Part shown: in pieces, positions 8,791 to 19,184 of the stretch
Position numbering within the stretch: the first letter of the stretch is position 1
Layout: every line of letters begins with the position of its first letter
Source: Mariniblastus sp.
GTDB taxonomy: Bacteria > Planctomycetota > Planctomycetia > Pirellulales > Pirellulaceae
Assembly: GCA_011523945.1 (NCBI GenBank)
Contig: WTFU01000054.1
Span: 1 to 64,000, forward strand
Direction of reading: 5' to 3'
DNA length: 64,000 bases
The notes under the pieces: model-generated
Databases searched by the model: none
The model's input: only the letters and a program-made list of their open reading frames with translations
What the model was told of the DNA's origin: nothing
Program-made: the position numbers and the translations under genes

Positions 8791-9263
8791 CCCATTCAAT
8801 AAGTGAATTTAAGAATCGTCCAAAACCATTTCAACATGACTGGCAATCTCTCAGTTGAGAAACAACCTACAACGAATCACTCTATTCCGAAGCAACTGGA
8901 CTGGCACCCCTTCATAACATCCAAAGTAGGTCGTTTGACCGCGTTAATCTGGAAAATCAACTGGTTGCTTCACACCAAACTCACGGGGGCAGGGTTTGTG
9001 GTAAAACAGAAAATTAGAACGCCTTAAGCGTCTAGGCGGACATCCATGATCAGTGTGACAAATTGACCATAACTGCATTTTGTGAAGTGCGTGATGTAGA
9101 GCTTCGAATCCTCGGTTATTATATTGATGTGACCGTTTTTCACAATCAAACCTAGGTTTGAATCATCTTTACTGGGAACACCAACAGTATTTCAGTTGGA
9201 AAGAATTCGTTCTTTTTAAGCAATGAACAACTTGAAAAGACTGACGACACAATCGGTTATCGC
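8791..9263. other. 473-base intergenic region
   Basis: A 74-codon frame at 8803 opens here with GTG but has no recognisable protein character. The only clear structure is the 16-bp palindrome at 9146-9161. The segment should contain the promoter for the lipoprotein and ResB-CcsA genes. Confidence 0.55.
9146..9161. promoter_or_regulatory. 16-bp perfect palindrome upstream of lipoprotein gene
   Basis: TCAAACCTAGGTTTGA is a perfect uninterrupted palindrome about 100 bases before the start of the lipoprotein gene. It has operator-like size and position. No T-tract follows, so it is not a terminator. The cognate regulator is unknown. Confidence 0.4.
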
Positions 9264-10340
9264 GTGAATAAATTGAATAAAAATATTATCCTAAAATCGT
9301 TAGCGGTTCTTTTCATTTCGCTCCAAGCGGGGTGCTATGAGGACGATAAAATCAGGGTTAACACAGTGCCCAAAGGGCGTTCGGGACTAACCAAGCTGCG
9401 ACAGGATCCCCAGTCTTTCATAAATCCGGCTTCAGCAACCGCAAATCAATCGACTCGAATGGTAGTCGCGATTTTTCAAAACCCCGAGGCTACTTGGTTT
9501 TTTAAGGTGTCCGGACCGTCAGAGCAAGTTACGGCTACCGAAGCGTCGTGGAAAACATTTTTTGAGACGATTTCTTTTGAAGGCAATAAACCTTCCTGGA
9601 AAATACCAAGCGACTGGGCGACGGGGGCTGAAAAGCCAATGCGCTATGCGACGCTCAAAATTGGCTCTTTTTCGCCTCCTCTGGAAATGGCAATTTCAAG
9701 CTTAGGTCCCAATCAGGATTTGCTCCTTAACGCTAACCGCTGGCTTGGCCAAATCGGACTTCCACCAACCAGCTCTGAGAATTTGAATGCAACCATCGAA
9801 CCCGTCAGTAATGGAAACTCCGATTACTACTTATTTGACAAAACAGGACGTGGTTCCGGCAAGATGACGCCCCCGTTTGCCGGAGGACCACCCATTGCTC
9901 AACCGCCCGCGTCAGCCCCAGCCCCAAGCGTTAAGTTTGAAACTCCAGCAGGATGGAATACAGGGCAAACGAACTCAATGGTAAAGGTCAGACTAACCAA
10001 AGAAACGGATGGAAAAAAAGCTCAAATTTCCGTAATTGAAATGCCTGCATCTGCGAACGAATGGGAGCCCAATGTCAAACGTTGGCAGCAACAAGTTGGT
10101 CTTGGCGGCCTCTCAGAGACTGAACTCAGTGCTCGTGTTTCGGAAATCAGCATCGACGGTGTCGAAGGCCAGATTGTCGATCTCATCGATATGAATTCCG
10201 ATTCGGACGATGGCACAATCGCTGCTATGATCAAGCTTGGAGATTCAGCTTGGTTCCTAAAATTATCCGGAAACAAAGACTTGGTCGATGCGAATCGCGA
10301 AGCATTCAAGTCGTTCCTCAACACCCTCAAGTTAAAATAA
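9264..10340 (+). CDS. Lipoprotein with internal duplication, upstream of ResB-CcsA gene
   Basis: A GTG start gives a lipoprotein signal with lipobox SLQAGC and the acylated Cys near residue 24. The rest is predicted extracytoplasmic. Two halves are related: TWFFKVSG followed by a WKTFFETISF segment near residue 75 matches AWFLKLSG and AFKSFLNTLKL at the C-terminus, and NANRWLGQIGLPP matches VKRWQQQVGLGGL. A Pro/Ala-rich linker near residue 215 separates the copies. It ends 49 bases before the cytochrome c maturation gene, so the two are likely co-transcribed and a role near cytochrome c assembly is plausible. No known family recognised. Confidence 0.82.
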   Translation: MNKLNKNIILKSLAVLFISLQAGCYEDDKIRVNTVPKGRSGLTKLRQDPQSFINPASATANQSTRMVVAIFQNPEATWFFKVSGPSEQVTATEASWKTFFETISFEGNKPSWKIPSDWATGAEKPMRYATLKIGSFSPPLEMAISSLGPNQDLLLNANRWLGQIGLPPTSSENLNATIEPVSNGNSDYYLFDKTGRGSGKMTPPFAGGPPIAQPPASAPAPSVKFETPAGWNTGQTNSMVKVRLTKETDGKKAQISVIEMPASANEWEPNVKRWQQQVGLGGLSETELSARVSEISIDGVEGQIVDLIDMNSDSDDGTIAAMIKLGDSAWFLKLSGNKDLVDANREAFKSFLNTLKLK

Positions 10341-10389
10341 TTTTTAAAATTCAGTTTTCAAAAACTTGGATCAGAAATAGAGCGTCCCC

Positions 10390-13300
10390 ATGGCTACGAA
10401 TTCCGTCAGCAGCAAGGCATCCGCCGCAACCCAATCGATATCTTTTATCGACATCGCCAAAGCAGTCATCATGCCGCTGGCCTCATTGAAACTGACAGTG
10501 TTTCTGTTGGTTCTTGCAGTGTTTATTACGTTTGTGGCAACCTTGGATCAGACGCGAAGCGATGTTTACGTTGTCAAGATGAAACACTTCAACAACCTTT
10601 TCGTCGACGTACCGTTTCAAACGTTCTTTGTACCTCGTTGGTTCCCCAACCATCAAAACATTCCCGGCAGCTTTTATCTTCCCAGTGGGCTGACCGTACT
10701 CGTTCTTATGTTGATGAACCTTTCGGCAGCGCACATTCTTCGATTTCGACTGCAAGCGAAAGGGAAACAACTGCTGATTGGAATGCTGGCTACAGCTTTC
10801 GCCGCATTCTTGACCTGGGCTATTATTTTCAGCCGCCAGGGTAGCGATGGCCTACAGAATAGTCCGCCGCTTTCTTGGCAACAGCTTTGGATCTCGATGC
10901 AGATGGGAATCTTACTGCTAGGACTTGGATGTATTTATGCGTGCGTCCAGCTGGAAAAACCTCGCAAGATTGAGCGAATTCTGTTAGGCATTTCTTCCGT
11001 TACGCTGATCGGCGTTTTTGGAGGCACAATGTTACTGGGTGAAGATGCATTCATCGGCGATTCTGCAATGCGCATTTTATGGCAACTTATCCAGGCCACC
11101 GTCGCAGCGTTAGTGGCTTACGCAGCTTGTGTCATTCTGTTTCGACGCAAAGCCGGAATTGTCCTCCTTCACCTTGGCGTTGCTGGATTGATGCTCAATG
11201 AGATCTACGTTACGACGACGAATGAAGAACAACGAATGTCGATTGTCGAGGGGCAGACCATGAGCCATGCGTTGGATATACGGGCAACCGAGATGGCAAT
11301 TATCGACGTCTCAGATCCTGAGTTCGACAGCATCACTGCCATTCCCGGCAAACTGCTTGAAAGGCAAGAATTGATCGTTTCTGAGGAACTCCCCTTTGAC
11401 GTAAAATGCCTTCAGTACTTTCCCAACTCTGACATTACACGAATCAACTCCGGCGACCCCATCAGCAATGCGGGAATCGGTTTGGAATGGGCGGCAACAC
11501 CAATCCCCGTATCAACAGGAACAGACTCTGACCAATCGGTCGACTTTGCGTCCGCCTACGTCGAGTTAATCAAGGATGGAAAATCTCTTGGCATCTACTT
11601 GATTACCCAACTTCAAGATGCGAGCCGGAACAATTCAGTAACGGTGGGCGACAAAACCTACCAGATAGCGTTGCGATTTAAAACCGAGTACAAGCCCTAC
11701 GCGATCACTCTCGACGACGCCCAGCGTGAAAACTATATCGGGACAAATACACCTCGGTTTTTCGGATCAGAGATCCAGTTGGAAGATTTCGAGTCAGGAG
11801 TTTCGAGTGAACAGCTTATCTGGATGAACAACCCCCTTCGTTATTCCGGTGAAACATTTTATCAAAGCAGTATGAGCGAACTCCCCAACGGGGAGCAAAT
11901 CTCTATTCTTCAGATTGTAAAAAACAATGGCTGGATGATTCCATACGTCTGCTGCATGTTCTCGGTTGTTGGCCTGATGGCACAATTCGGCAGTTCGCTC
12001 CTTGGATTTTTAGAAAAAAGCCGAAAATCTCCCCAGTCGACAAAAACAGCGGAACTCACAAACGAGACTTCTCCTGCCGAAAGTAACACGGGGCGTTTCT
12101 CTGCCTATAACACGGGAAAACGAAAATGGGTCATTCCGATTGCCTTCTGTCTACTGATGGCAGGGTGGACGCTTAAAGAGGGATCCTCCGACTCAAAAAA
12201 GGCTGTTGTGGAAGATATGAGGCTCGATCGATTTGGTGAAATTCCAATCACAATTAATGGCCGTGTTCAACCTCTCGATTCCTTCGCCCGCAACACGGCC
12301 AGGCAGTTAAGTAAACGAGAGGCAGTTGCAGATGGGAAAAATAAAAACCAACCGGCAATCCGCTGGCTGGCAGACAATCTATTCGAGGCGGATGGATTTG
12401 ATCAGTATCGCGTTTTTCGAATTGAAGATTTAAGCATCATCAACGCGCTAAGCCTTCCCTCGACGTTAGCCGAATCACGAGCAAGAAAGTTCAAGTACAC
12501 ACTTGAGGAAATATTAGCCGCAGACGGCGAGCTCAAGAAACTACTTCCTAATCGAGAAGTAAGAGATGAGGAATGGACCGTTTTCCAAAAACGGCTTTTA
12601 AGTGTCAGGGATGCACTGCAAAAGGTGTACGGGTTAAAACTGATGCTCGGTCCTGTGGAAACTCGCGATTTAAACGAACTAACCATACTTGAAGCTCTTG
12701 AAGAAGCAGACCGGGATATTCAGTCTCCCTTGATTCCTTTAACGATTCCTACCTCAGATCCTGACCTCCCCTGGACTTCTTTTTATTCCAGTCGCACGAG
12801 GGCGTGGTTAGCTGAACTCGCAGTGAAACTTAACTGCGAGACCACAACGGAATTGAGTAAGGCAATTGTGGCTAAGGAGATTGTTCCAATCATTAAGCCT
12901 CGCGTAATTCGAGCAGCTAATATTGGCTTTCTTCTGGAAGACCCTGTAATCCGTCAGCAACTTGGAGCAGCCTTTGGGACTACCGATAGAGAGCAAATTG
13001 CAAAATCGCTTCTGGACAATTGGGATCAAATCCCCGCTGCTATTCGGGAGTCAATTGAAGACAATGACAGTCCATTAATTGATTCGTTACTTACACAAAA
13101 CATCGAATTTGCCGAAAAGGACCTGGCAGATAAAATTACAACCTTAAATAACGGCAAGACTGAGATTCAACAAGAGAACGACGAGTTCTTTGAACTTCTG
13201 TCGAAGCTTCGCCCAGCCTATCTCGCACAGGACTCAGCCACCTTTAACACCGCTGTCGAAGACTATTTGGCAAAAATTGAAGCGATGCAGCCCACCGGCT

Positions 13301-14283
13301 ATAGCAGTTCAAAATTTAGCGTCGAAAAAACTTACAATAGTTACTCACCGTTTTATTTTGCGACCGCAATCTACCTACTGGCATTCATAACAGCTTGTTT
13401 TGGCTGGATTGGACTGCACCAACTCTGGAATCGCGTATCCAGTTCGTTGATCATCCTGGGGCTCGGCTGGCAGGTCACAGGTTTAGTTTTCCGTGTCATC
13501 ATTTCCGGTCGACCGCCGGTTACCAACCTCTATTCATCCGCATTATTTGTTTCAATGGGATTGGTCATATTAATGTTGATTGTAGAGCGAATCACCAAAC
13601 TTGGAATTGGCAATGTCGTTGCCTCACTCGGTGCATTACTGGCATTGATTTGGGCTTGGACAATGACCATTGTTGACGGTGATACTTTTACTGTTATGGT
13701 TGCAGTTCTGGACACTCAGTTCTGGCTCTCCACCCATGTAATTTGCATTTCACTCGGATACAGCGCAACTTTTGCCGCCGGACTATTGGGATTCGCATAC
13801 CTAATTGGCCTACTGGTTACCCCCGCATTCGCCACAGTTCAACGACGTCGCTCCTTCGTCAACTTGATTTACGGGATCGTCTGTTTTGGGCTGTTTTGCA
13901 GCTTCTTCGGAACCGTATTAGGCGGTCTCTGGGGAGACGATTCATGGGGAAGGTTCTGGGGCTGGGACCCGAAAGAAAATGGAGCGCTCATGATTGTTCT
14001 GTGGAATGCAGTTGTGCTTCACGCTCGGTGGGGCGGTCTGGTAAAAGATCGTGGAATCGCTGCGTTGGCGGTACTCGGCAATGTGATTGTTCTTTGGTCC
14101 TGGAAGGGCGTCAATTCCATGGGAGTCGGACTTCACGCCTACGCTGGAACTGAAGATGACACCATACAGAAGATCATCATGGTTGCAGTCGCCCACGTGT
14201 TCGTTGCGGCTTTTGTATTCATTCCGGTAAAATTCTGGATGAGCTACGCTCGTGAAGCTGACGACAAGAAAATCCTCGGGTAA
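10390..14283 (+). CDS. Fused ResB-CcsA cytochrome c maturation protein (System II)
   Basis: At 1297 residues this is a ResB/CcsA fusion of the heme-handling and ligation machinery that attaches heme to exported apocytochromes c. The N-terminal ResB part has membrane helices (LKLTVFLLVLAVFITFVATL) and an extracytoplasmic domain ending near NPLRYSGETFYQSSM. A middle region of about 350 residues starts RFGEIPITINGRVQPLDSFA, a segment seen ahead of CcsA in some Gram-negative fusions. The last third is CcsA, with STHVICISLGYSATFAAG and the heme-binding tryptophan-rich loop GDDSWGRFWGWDPKENGALM. The ATG follows the lipoprotein gene by 49 bases. It would serve the diheme cytochrome c of the oxidase locus. 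Confidence 0.93.
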   Translation: MATNSVSSKASAATQSISFIDIAKAVIMPLASLKLTVFLLVLAVFITFVATLDQTRSDVYVVKMKHFNNLFVDVPFQTFFVPRWFPNHQNIPGSFYLPSGLTVLVLMLMNLSAAHILRFRLQAKGKQLLIGMLATAFAAFLTWAIIFSRQGSDGLQNSPPLSWQQLWISMQMGILLLGLGCIYACVQLEKPRKIERILLGISSVTLIGVFGGTMLLGEDAFIGDSAMRILWQLIQATVAALVAYAACVILFRRKAGIVLLHLGVAGLMLNEIYVTTTNEEQRMSIVEGQTMSHALDIRATEMAIIDVSDPEFDSITAIPGKLLERQELIVSEELPFDVKCLQYFPNSDITRINSGDPISNAGIGLEWAATPIPVSTGTDSDQSVDFASAYVELIKDGKSLGIYLITQLQDASRNNSVTVGDKTYQIALRFKTEYKPYAITLDDAQRENYIGTNTPRFFGSEIQLEDFESGVSSEQLIWMNNPLRYSGETFYQSSMSELPNGEQISILQIVKNNGWMIPYVCCMFSVVGLMAQFGSSLLGFLEKSRKSPQSTKTAELTNETSPAESNTGRFSAYNTGKRKWVIPIAFCLLMAGWTLKEGSSDSKKAVVEDMRLDRFGEIPITINGRVQPLDSFARNTARQLSKREAVADGKNKNQPAIRWLADNLFEADGFDQYRVFRIEDLSIINALSLPSTLAESRARKFKYTLEEILAADGELKKLLPNREVRDEEWTVFQKRLLSVRDALQKVYGLKLMLGPVETRDLNELTILEALEEADRDIQSPLIPLTIPTSDPDLPWTSFYSSRTRAWLAELAVKLNCETTTELSKAIVAKEIVPIIKPRVIRAANIGFLLEDPVIRQQLGAAFGTTDREQIAKSLLDNWDQIPAAIRESIEDNDSPLIDSLLTQNIEFAEKDLADKITTLNNGKTEIQQENDEFFELLSKLRPAYLAQDSATFNTAVEDYLAKIEAMQPTGYSSSKFSVEKTYNSYSPFYFATAIYLLAFITACFGWIGLHQLWNRVSSSLIILGLGWQVTGLVFRVIISGRPPVTNLYSSALFVSMGLVILMLIVERITKLGIGNVVASLGALLALIWAWTMTIVDGDTFTVMVAVLDTQFWLSTHVICISLGYSATFAAGLLGFAYLIGLLVTPAFATVQRRRSFVNLIYGIVCFGLFCSFFGTVLGGLWGDDSWGRFWGWDPKENGALMIVLWNAVVLHARWGGLVKDRGIAALAVLGNVIVLWSWKGVNSMGVGLHAYAGTEDDTIQKIIMVAVAHVFVAAFVFIPVKFWMSYAREADDKKILG

Positions 14284-14315
14284 TTAACCCGCCCTAACCG
14301 TTGGGAGTTTGAGAC

Positions 14316-15386
14316 TTACTGCTCCACCTCGGCACCGTAGTCACTCCATGCCTTGTTGATTGCACCTGCAATGTCGAGATTACGGGTGTAAGTGAACAAG
14401 TACTCTCCATCGATCGGACGTGGAGCAGATTCAGCATTGGGATAAAGACTAGCTTGCCAGCGAGCTAAAAGCCCTCCCTCGAATTCACATTCGACCAACT
14501 GAATCGATGCTGACTCGACAGCCCCTTGCGATACCGAAGGCGCTAAACTAACTCGCTCAAACCAACCTCGCAAAGACACGTTTGAAATACTTGCTTGGGG
14601 TTGGGAAAGAATCTCACCTTGAAATAACGCATCAGCGCCAAGCGTAGCTGGAAGGTCAACAAAACTATTCTTTAACAACCAGCAGGGAATTGACGAGCCG
14701 TGGGTGTCCAAATGAAATCCAAGGCCATCCGCATTTTTCCGACTGATTTCTAACTCAACCAAATCGCCGTCTCTAATGCCCCCAACCTCCTGCCCCGTTT
14801 TAAAAGTTGCTGCTGCAAAAGCGTCGGGATTTACTGCCACCGACTTACCAAATTCAATCCGTAGTTCGGATAAAACAATCTGCTCTCCAAGCCGGACATC
14901 AGGACTCATTTGATACGAGTTTGTTCTCGCAAACAACCGATCCGCCTCAACCGCTAATTGTTTCTTGATGACAAGATCCTGCTCAAACTCGATCAACAAT
15001 CGCTTCTTGACCGAGCGTTTTCGGACGATATTCCGACGAACGTTTTCGATAAATAATGCGATTCCTTTGTCGGAAACTCCTGTGACTTTATTAGGAATCA
15101 CAACGCGATCAAATTGTTTTCCAAATTCCACTCTCGTTTCAACGGTTTCCAAAATTGGCTCACCGTCAACATCTAGAAACTCCACACCTCGCAAAATGAC
15201 AGTGTACGGCCCCGGAGTTTCCACCGAATCAATTCGAGTTGTAAGTCCTAGATTCGCCTGTATTTCGCGCTCCCACGTTACCGCGGTTTGCGGGTGAAAG
15301 ATCCAATAGCCGACCGACGCAGTGGGAAATGCGCACAGAATCAGGAATAGAATTCGGCACACAGCTCTTCGCTGATTGTCGCTCAT
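14316..15386 (-). CDS. Membrane-anchored hypothetical protein
   Basis: I do not recognise this 356-residue protein. One hydrophobic helix near residues 10-28 (ILFLILCAFPTASVGYWIF) would anchor it with the remainder outside the cytoplasm. The body is strand-rich with phrases such as VILRGVEFLDVDGEP, reminiscent of the repeated beta structure of AsmA-like proteins, but the likeness is weak. It is convergent with the ResB-CcsA gene (32 bases apart) and lies 167 bases downstream of aroC on the same strand. Confidence 0.75.
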   Translation of the reverse strand: MSDNQRRAVCRILFLILCAFPTASVGYWIFHPQTAVTWEREIQANLGLTTRIDSVETPGPYTVILRGVEFLDVDGEPILETVETRVEFGKQFDRVVIPNKVTGVSDKGIALFIENVRRNIVRKRSVKKRLLIEFEQDLVIKKQLAVEADRLFARTNSYQMSPDVRLGEQIVLSELRIEFGKSVAVNPDAFAAATFKTGQEVGGIRDGDLVELEISRKNADGLGFHLDTHGSSIPCWLLKNSFVDLPATLGADALFQGEILSQPQASISNVSLRGWFERVSLAPSVSQGAVESASIQLVECEFEGGLLARWQASLYPNAESAPRPIDGEYLFTYTRNLDIAGAINKAWSDYGAEVEQ

Positions 15387-15553
15387 TTTCCTGACTTCCT
15401 TGCCAGCTAATAACTAGTTGAATAAAGACGACCTACGTGAACAACGATCCGATCGACCGTGAATTCAGAACGGGAACGGATTCCCAGTAACAGTTGAAAC
15501 CATCTATCTTTACAATCTTGATGGTTTTCACTGAAAACACCAATAACGATTTG

Positions 15554-16693
15554 TCACTTTTCCCCAGCCATTTCATGAAAAAGATCCCATCTCGCCTTCA
15601 TTTCCTCAATGCTATCACCACCGAACTTGTCTATTAGCGCCGCCGCAATCTCAAATGCAACCACGCCCTCAATAATGATGCTGGCAGCCGACAAAGCGCA
15701 GACGTCACTTCGCTCGTAGCTCGCCTTACTCGGCTGCTTGGTTTCCATATCAATCGACTCAAGCGGCGTTTGAAGGGTGCTGATCGGCTTTTTAGCGGCC
15801 CGAATGACGAGAGGTTGGCCATTGGTCATTCCCGCTTCCAGCCCTCCCGCATTATTGGTCGGCCTAACATATCCTAAATTTGCGGTCGATTTCTCATCCG
15901 ACTCGTATTGAATGCCATCGTGAACTTGGCTGCCCGGTAGCCCAGCGGCCTCAAAGCCCATTCCAATTTCAACACCTTTGATTGCCTGAACGGCCATCAC
16001 CGCTTGAGCAAGCTTCCCATCGAGTTTTCGATCCCACTGCGCATGAGTACCAAGCCCAAATGGCAACCCCTCAACAACAACTTCGATAACACCACCAAGT
16101 GTGTCCCCCGCCTTTTTTGTTTCATCAATCAAAGTCTTAGCCTCACCATCAAGATCAGGATTGAGCGAATAAATCTCACTCTCATTCCGCCAGGCTTTTC
16201 TCTGAGCAAGGGTTCCTTCTTTCCCCGGAATTTTCAATCCACCAAGCTGCACGACATAGCCAAGTGTTTGAATTCCAAACGACTCCAATAGTTGCTGACA
16301 CAGTGCTCCAGCCGCAACTCGCACGCAGGTTTCCCGCGCACTGGCACGCTCCAAAATCCCCCTCATCGAACTTAAATACTTTAATGATCCGCTCAAATCA
16401 CCATGCCCGGGGCGGGGACGAGGTAATTCCTTAAGACGCTCTAGTTTATAATCATTGTTAGGCACCTTAAGCGTAATTGGGGCGCCCAACGTAATGTTAT
16501 TCCAAACCCCGGTTAGAACGTCGACATGATCCTGCTCAAGCGTTTGACGTTTGCCACGGCCATAACCGCCCTGTCGCATAACCAGTAATTCATCGATTTT
16601 ATCGGTGTTTATTTCAAATCCAGCAGGAAATCCATCAATTAGCGCCAGCAGGCACTTCCCATGGGATTCACCGGCAGTCCAGTATCGAAGCAT
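15554..16693 (-). CDS. aroC: Chorismate synthase
   Basis: The enzyme makes chorismate from EPSP using reduced FMN, the last shared step to aromatic amino acids. At 379 residues the length is normal. Signatures include the N-terminal TAGESHGKCLLALIDGFPAG, RQGGYGRGKRQ, RPRPGHGDLSGSLKY and ASARETCVRVAAGALC, then a C-terminal RSDVCALSAASIIIEG. The start is an ATG. It is divergent from the SBF-type transporter gene. Confidence 0.97.
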   Translation of the reverse strand: MLRYWTAGESHGKCLLALIDGFPAGFEINTDKIDELLVMRQGGYGRGKRQTLEQDHVDVLTGVWNNITLGAPITLKVPNNDYKLERLKELPRPRPGHGDLSGSLKYLSSMRGILERASARETCVRVAAGALCQQLLESFGIQTLGYVVQLGGLKIPGKEGTLAQRKAWRNESEIYSLNPDLDGEAKTLIDETKKAGDTLGGVIEVVVEGLPFGLGTHAQWDRKLDGKLAQAVMAVQAIKGVEIGMGFEAAGLPGSQVHDGIQYESDEKSTANLGYVRPTNNAGGLEAGMTNGQPLVIRAAKKPISTLQTPLESIDMETKQPSKASYERSDVCALSAASIIIEGVVAFEIAAALIDKFGGDSIEEMKARWDLFHEMAGEK

Positions 16694-16848
16694 GATCTTG
16701 TTTGCGTTTCTGAGAAGGGAAAAAATATCACTCGAATCTCACGATTCATGAGCCTCTTCTATTCTAAACCAATCGCGTGTGGTTGGCAGCAGGGATTACA
16801 ATCGTTCGAATAGGACCGCTGTCACGAACATCTACACCAAGCCAACAA

Positions 16849-17802
16849 ATGCAGTTTATTCAAAAACATTGGTTTTTAGCTTCCCTCCTTCTCTTGATGG
16901 CGATGGGTTTCCAGTTAGCCAGACCTTTCGAATCGCTCGCAGAAATTGAATGGCTGAAATGGTCGGTTGTCTCAGTAACCATGTTTTTGATGGCCTGGCC
17001 ATTGGAATTTGGAAAACTGCAACAGTCGTTATCGCGTCCCCTTGCACCACTGCTGGGAACCGCATTCAATTTAATCCTCATTCCGTTGTTCGTCTGGCCC
17101 TTGGCCGCACTAGCTGGCACGGAACTAGGGCCGGGCATCATTATTACTGCCGCTACCCCAAGCACGCTCGCATCCGCAGCCGTACTAACCCGTTATGCGG
17201 GTGGAGACGATGGTGTAGCCGTAATGGTTACCATCCTCACCAATGCAACGTGCTTCTTCGTGATGCCATTCTGGATCTTCTTGCAAACCGGTGATCAAAT
17301 TGAATCTGCCCAACTCGTAGGCACCATCTACAAGTTGTTTTTTTACGTCGTGGTTCCTATCGCTCTGGCTCAGCTAGCCCGCCGCCATCGCCCGTCAGCG
17401 GTCTGGGCCACCCACGCAAAACCACTACTCAGCAAACTTGCGCTCATCGGCGTCCTCGTAATGGTTTTTCTTGGCGCGGTAAAAATGGGGCTTCGATTCG
17501 ATAATCAAGCGGATTTGCCGATTTCGATTCGAGCACTTTTGACAACCGCGATCATCCTAGTTTCCGTCCATGTGACCGTTTTTTGGCTGGGTATATTCAT
17601 TGCCAAAATAATCGGGCTTCCCCGCCCAAAACAAATAGCGGTTGGCTTTTCAGGCAGCCAAAAGACACTCATGATCGGGCTCTCGACGGCTGTCAATCTC
17701 GGATTCAACATCATTCCCATCGTGATGTATCACTCCCTACAGCTGATCGTAGACGCCGTTTTCGCAGAAAGACTCAAAGGAGAAGAATCGGCAAGCCCAT
17801 GA
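16849..17802 (+). CDS. SBF-type (bile acid:sodium symporter-like) membrane transporter
   Basis: The protein has about nine or ten hydrophobic helices and motifs of the bile acid:sodium symporter superfamily, such as ITAATPSTLASAAVLTRYAGG and VMVTILTNATCFFVMPF near residues 100-145, and GFSGSQKTLMIGLSTAVN near residue 280. Conserved polar residues in these crossing helices bind sodium in the family. The track starts at a GTG (16777); I choose the ATG at 16849 because it begins directly with MQFIQKHWFLAS and avoids a non-hydrophobic leader. The substrate is unknown. The gene stands alone between aroC (divergent) and prfA. Confidence 0.87.
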   Translation: MQFIQKHWFLASLLLLMAMGFQLARPFESLAEIEWLKWSVVSVTMFLMAWPLEFGKLQQSLSRPLAPLLGTAFNLILIPLFVWPLAALAGTELGPGIIITAATPSTLASAAVLTRYAGGDDGVAVMVTILTNATCFFVMPFWIFLQTGDQIESAQLVGTIYKLFFYVVVPIALAQLARRHRPSAVWATHAKPLLSKLALIGVLVMVFLGAVKMGLRFDNQADLPISIRALLTTAIILVSVHVTVFWLGIFIAKIIGLPRPKQIAVGFSGSQKTLMIGLSTAVNLGFNIIPIVMYHSLQLIVDAVFAERLKGEESASP

Positions 17803-18057
17803 ATTTCTTACATCGACTCAATCTCAATCCCCTCGGCTTGTCCTTATTTTTCCCGATTGATATATTTTCACTGTCCTAATAGGTCAAAAAAAATATGTCA
17901 CGCAACACCCCCCATAACAATCGTCGCTCAACCGCCACTGCTGTGGAATCGCTGTTCGAGTCTTAGCCGGCGAGCCAGTTGCACCGTCGTTGACCACCCC
18001 TCGCACTCCGAACCCACCCTTCGGTTTCGTAATGCACCTTCTAACAAGGCAAACAAA

Positions 18058-19131
18058 ATGCGCGAAATGCTCGATGAAAAATTAAAGCGATATGAAGAAC
18101 TCGAACAACAGCTAAGCGACCCGGAAGTCCAATCCAATTCCTCCAAAATGGCTGCCGTGGCCCGCGAACATGGCTCACTCGCCAAACTCGCGACGAGATA
18201 CCGACGGTTCACAAACCTGCTCACTGAGATCGAAGAACTGCGGGAGATGGCGAATTCCAGCGATCTCGAGGAACGAGAAATGGCTGAAGAAGAACTCAAG
18301 ACCACACTCGAAACTCGCGAAGTCTATTGGGATGAACTGTTAGAAATGACAATTGGCGGGGAAGACGCCAACCGCTCCCGTTGCGTGATGGAAATCCGAG
18401 CGGGAACGGGCGGTGATGAGGCCGCGCTGTTCGCACGCAATCTTTACGAAATGTACAGCAAGCACTGTGAAGTAAAGGGGTGGAAATTTTCAGCTCTTGA
18501 ATCGAGCACAACCGAACTGGGCGGCTTTAAAGAAGTTACAATTTCTATCGAAGGGGAGGGGTGCTATCGAGAACTGCAGTATGAAAGCGGAGGGCACCGT
18601 GTTCAACGTGTCCCCGACACCGAAACAAAGGGACGTGTTCACACCTCAGCTGCTACGGTCGCTGTACTCCCAGAACCCGAAGATGTTGAAATTGAATTAA
18701 AGCCAGAGGACTACACCGTTGAAAGATATGCTGCCAGTAGTGGACCCGGTGGCCAGCACGTCAATAAAACCGCCTCCGCAGTTAGAATTACGCACCACGA
18801 AACGGGGGTCGTCGTCAAGTGTTTTGAAGAGCGCTCCCAACACAAAAATCTTGCGAAAGGGATGCGTATTTTGAAATCAAAACTATACGACCATCTCCAA
18901 CAGCAGGAAAATCAACAACGCGCTGATCAACGTAAAAGTCTTGTCGGATCGGGAGATCGTAGTCAGCGGATCCGTACTTACAATTTCCCCGAAAACAGAG
19001 TGAGTGACCACAGAATTAATTTAACGCTCTACAAACTTGATCAGATCATCGCCGGTTCTGTGCAATTCTTGACGGACGCTCTGATCGATCACGATCGCCA
19101 AACCCTGCGATCATCGATGTCCTTGGAATAA
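18058..19131 (+). CDS. prfA: Peptide chain release factor 1
   Basis: RF1 ends translation at UAA and UAG. The GGQ motif is in [20 protein letters not shown] and the stop-codon recognition PxT motif reads [16 protein letters not shown]. The track extends to 17857, but that upstream part is Arg/Cys/Pro-rich and unlike RF1; the ATG at 18058 gives [16 protein letters not shown] and 357 residues, the normal length. prmC, whose product methylates the GGQ glutamine, follows 53 bases later, the classical prfA-prmC pair. Confidence 0.97.
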   Translation: MREMLDEKLKRYEELEQQLSDPEVQSNSSKMAAVAREHGSLAKLATRYRRFTNLLTEIEELREMANSSDLEEREMAEEELKTTLETREVYWDELLEMTIGGEDANRSRCVMEIRAGTGGDEAALFARNLYEMYSKHCEVKGWKFSALESSTTELGGFKEVTISIEGEGCYRELQYESGGHRVQRVPDTETKGRVHTSAATVAVLPEPEDVEIELKPEDYTVERYAASSGPGGQHVNKTASAVRITHHETGVVVKCFEERSQHKNLAKGMRILKSKLYDHLQQQENQQRADQRKSLVGSGDRSQRIRTYNFPENRVSDHRINLTLYKLDQIIAGSVQFLTDALIDHDRQTLRSSMSLE

Positions 19132-19184
19132 TTGCGGAGGGCGAACTGTCGCAACGGCAATCACATTTTTCAAATGAAATACGC

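Noticed and set aside
8803-9027. 74-codon frame with GTG start after fahA
   Set aside because: No recognisable protein features and no clear ribosome binding site. It is probably chance.
17857-18057. N-terminal extension of the prfA frame
   Set aside because: The extra 67 residues are Pro/Arg/Cys-rich and absent from RF1 proteins. The ATG at 18058 gives the normal 357-residue length.
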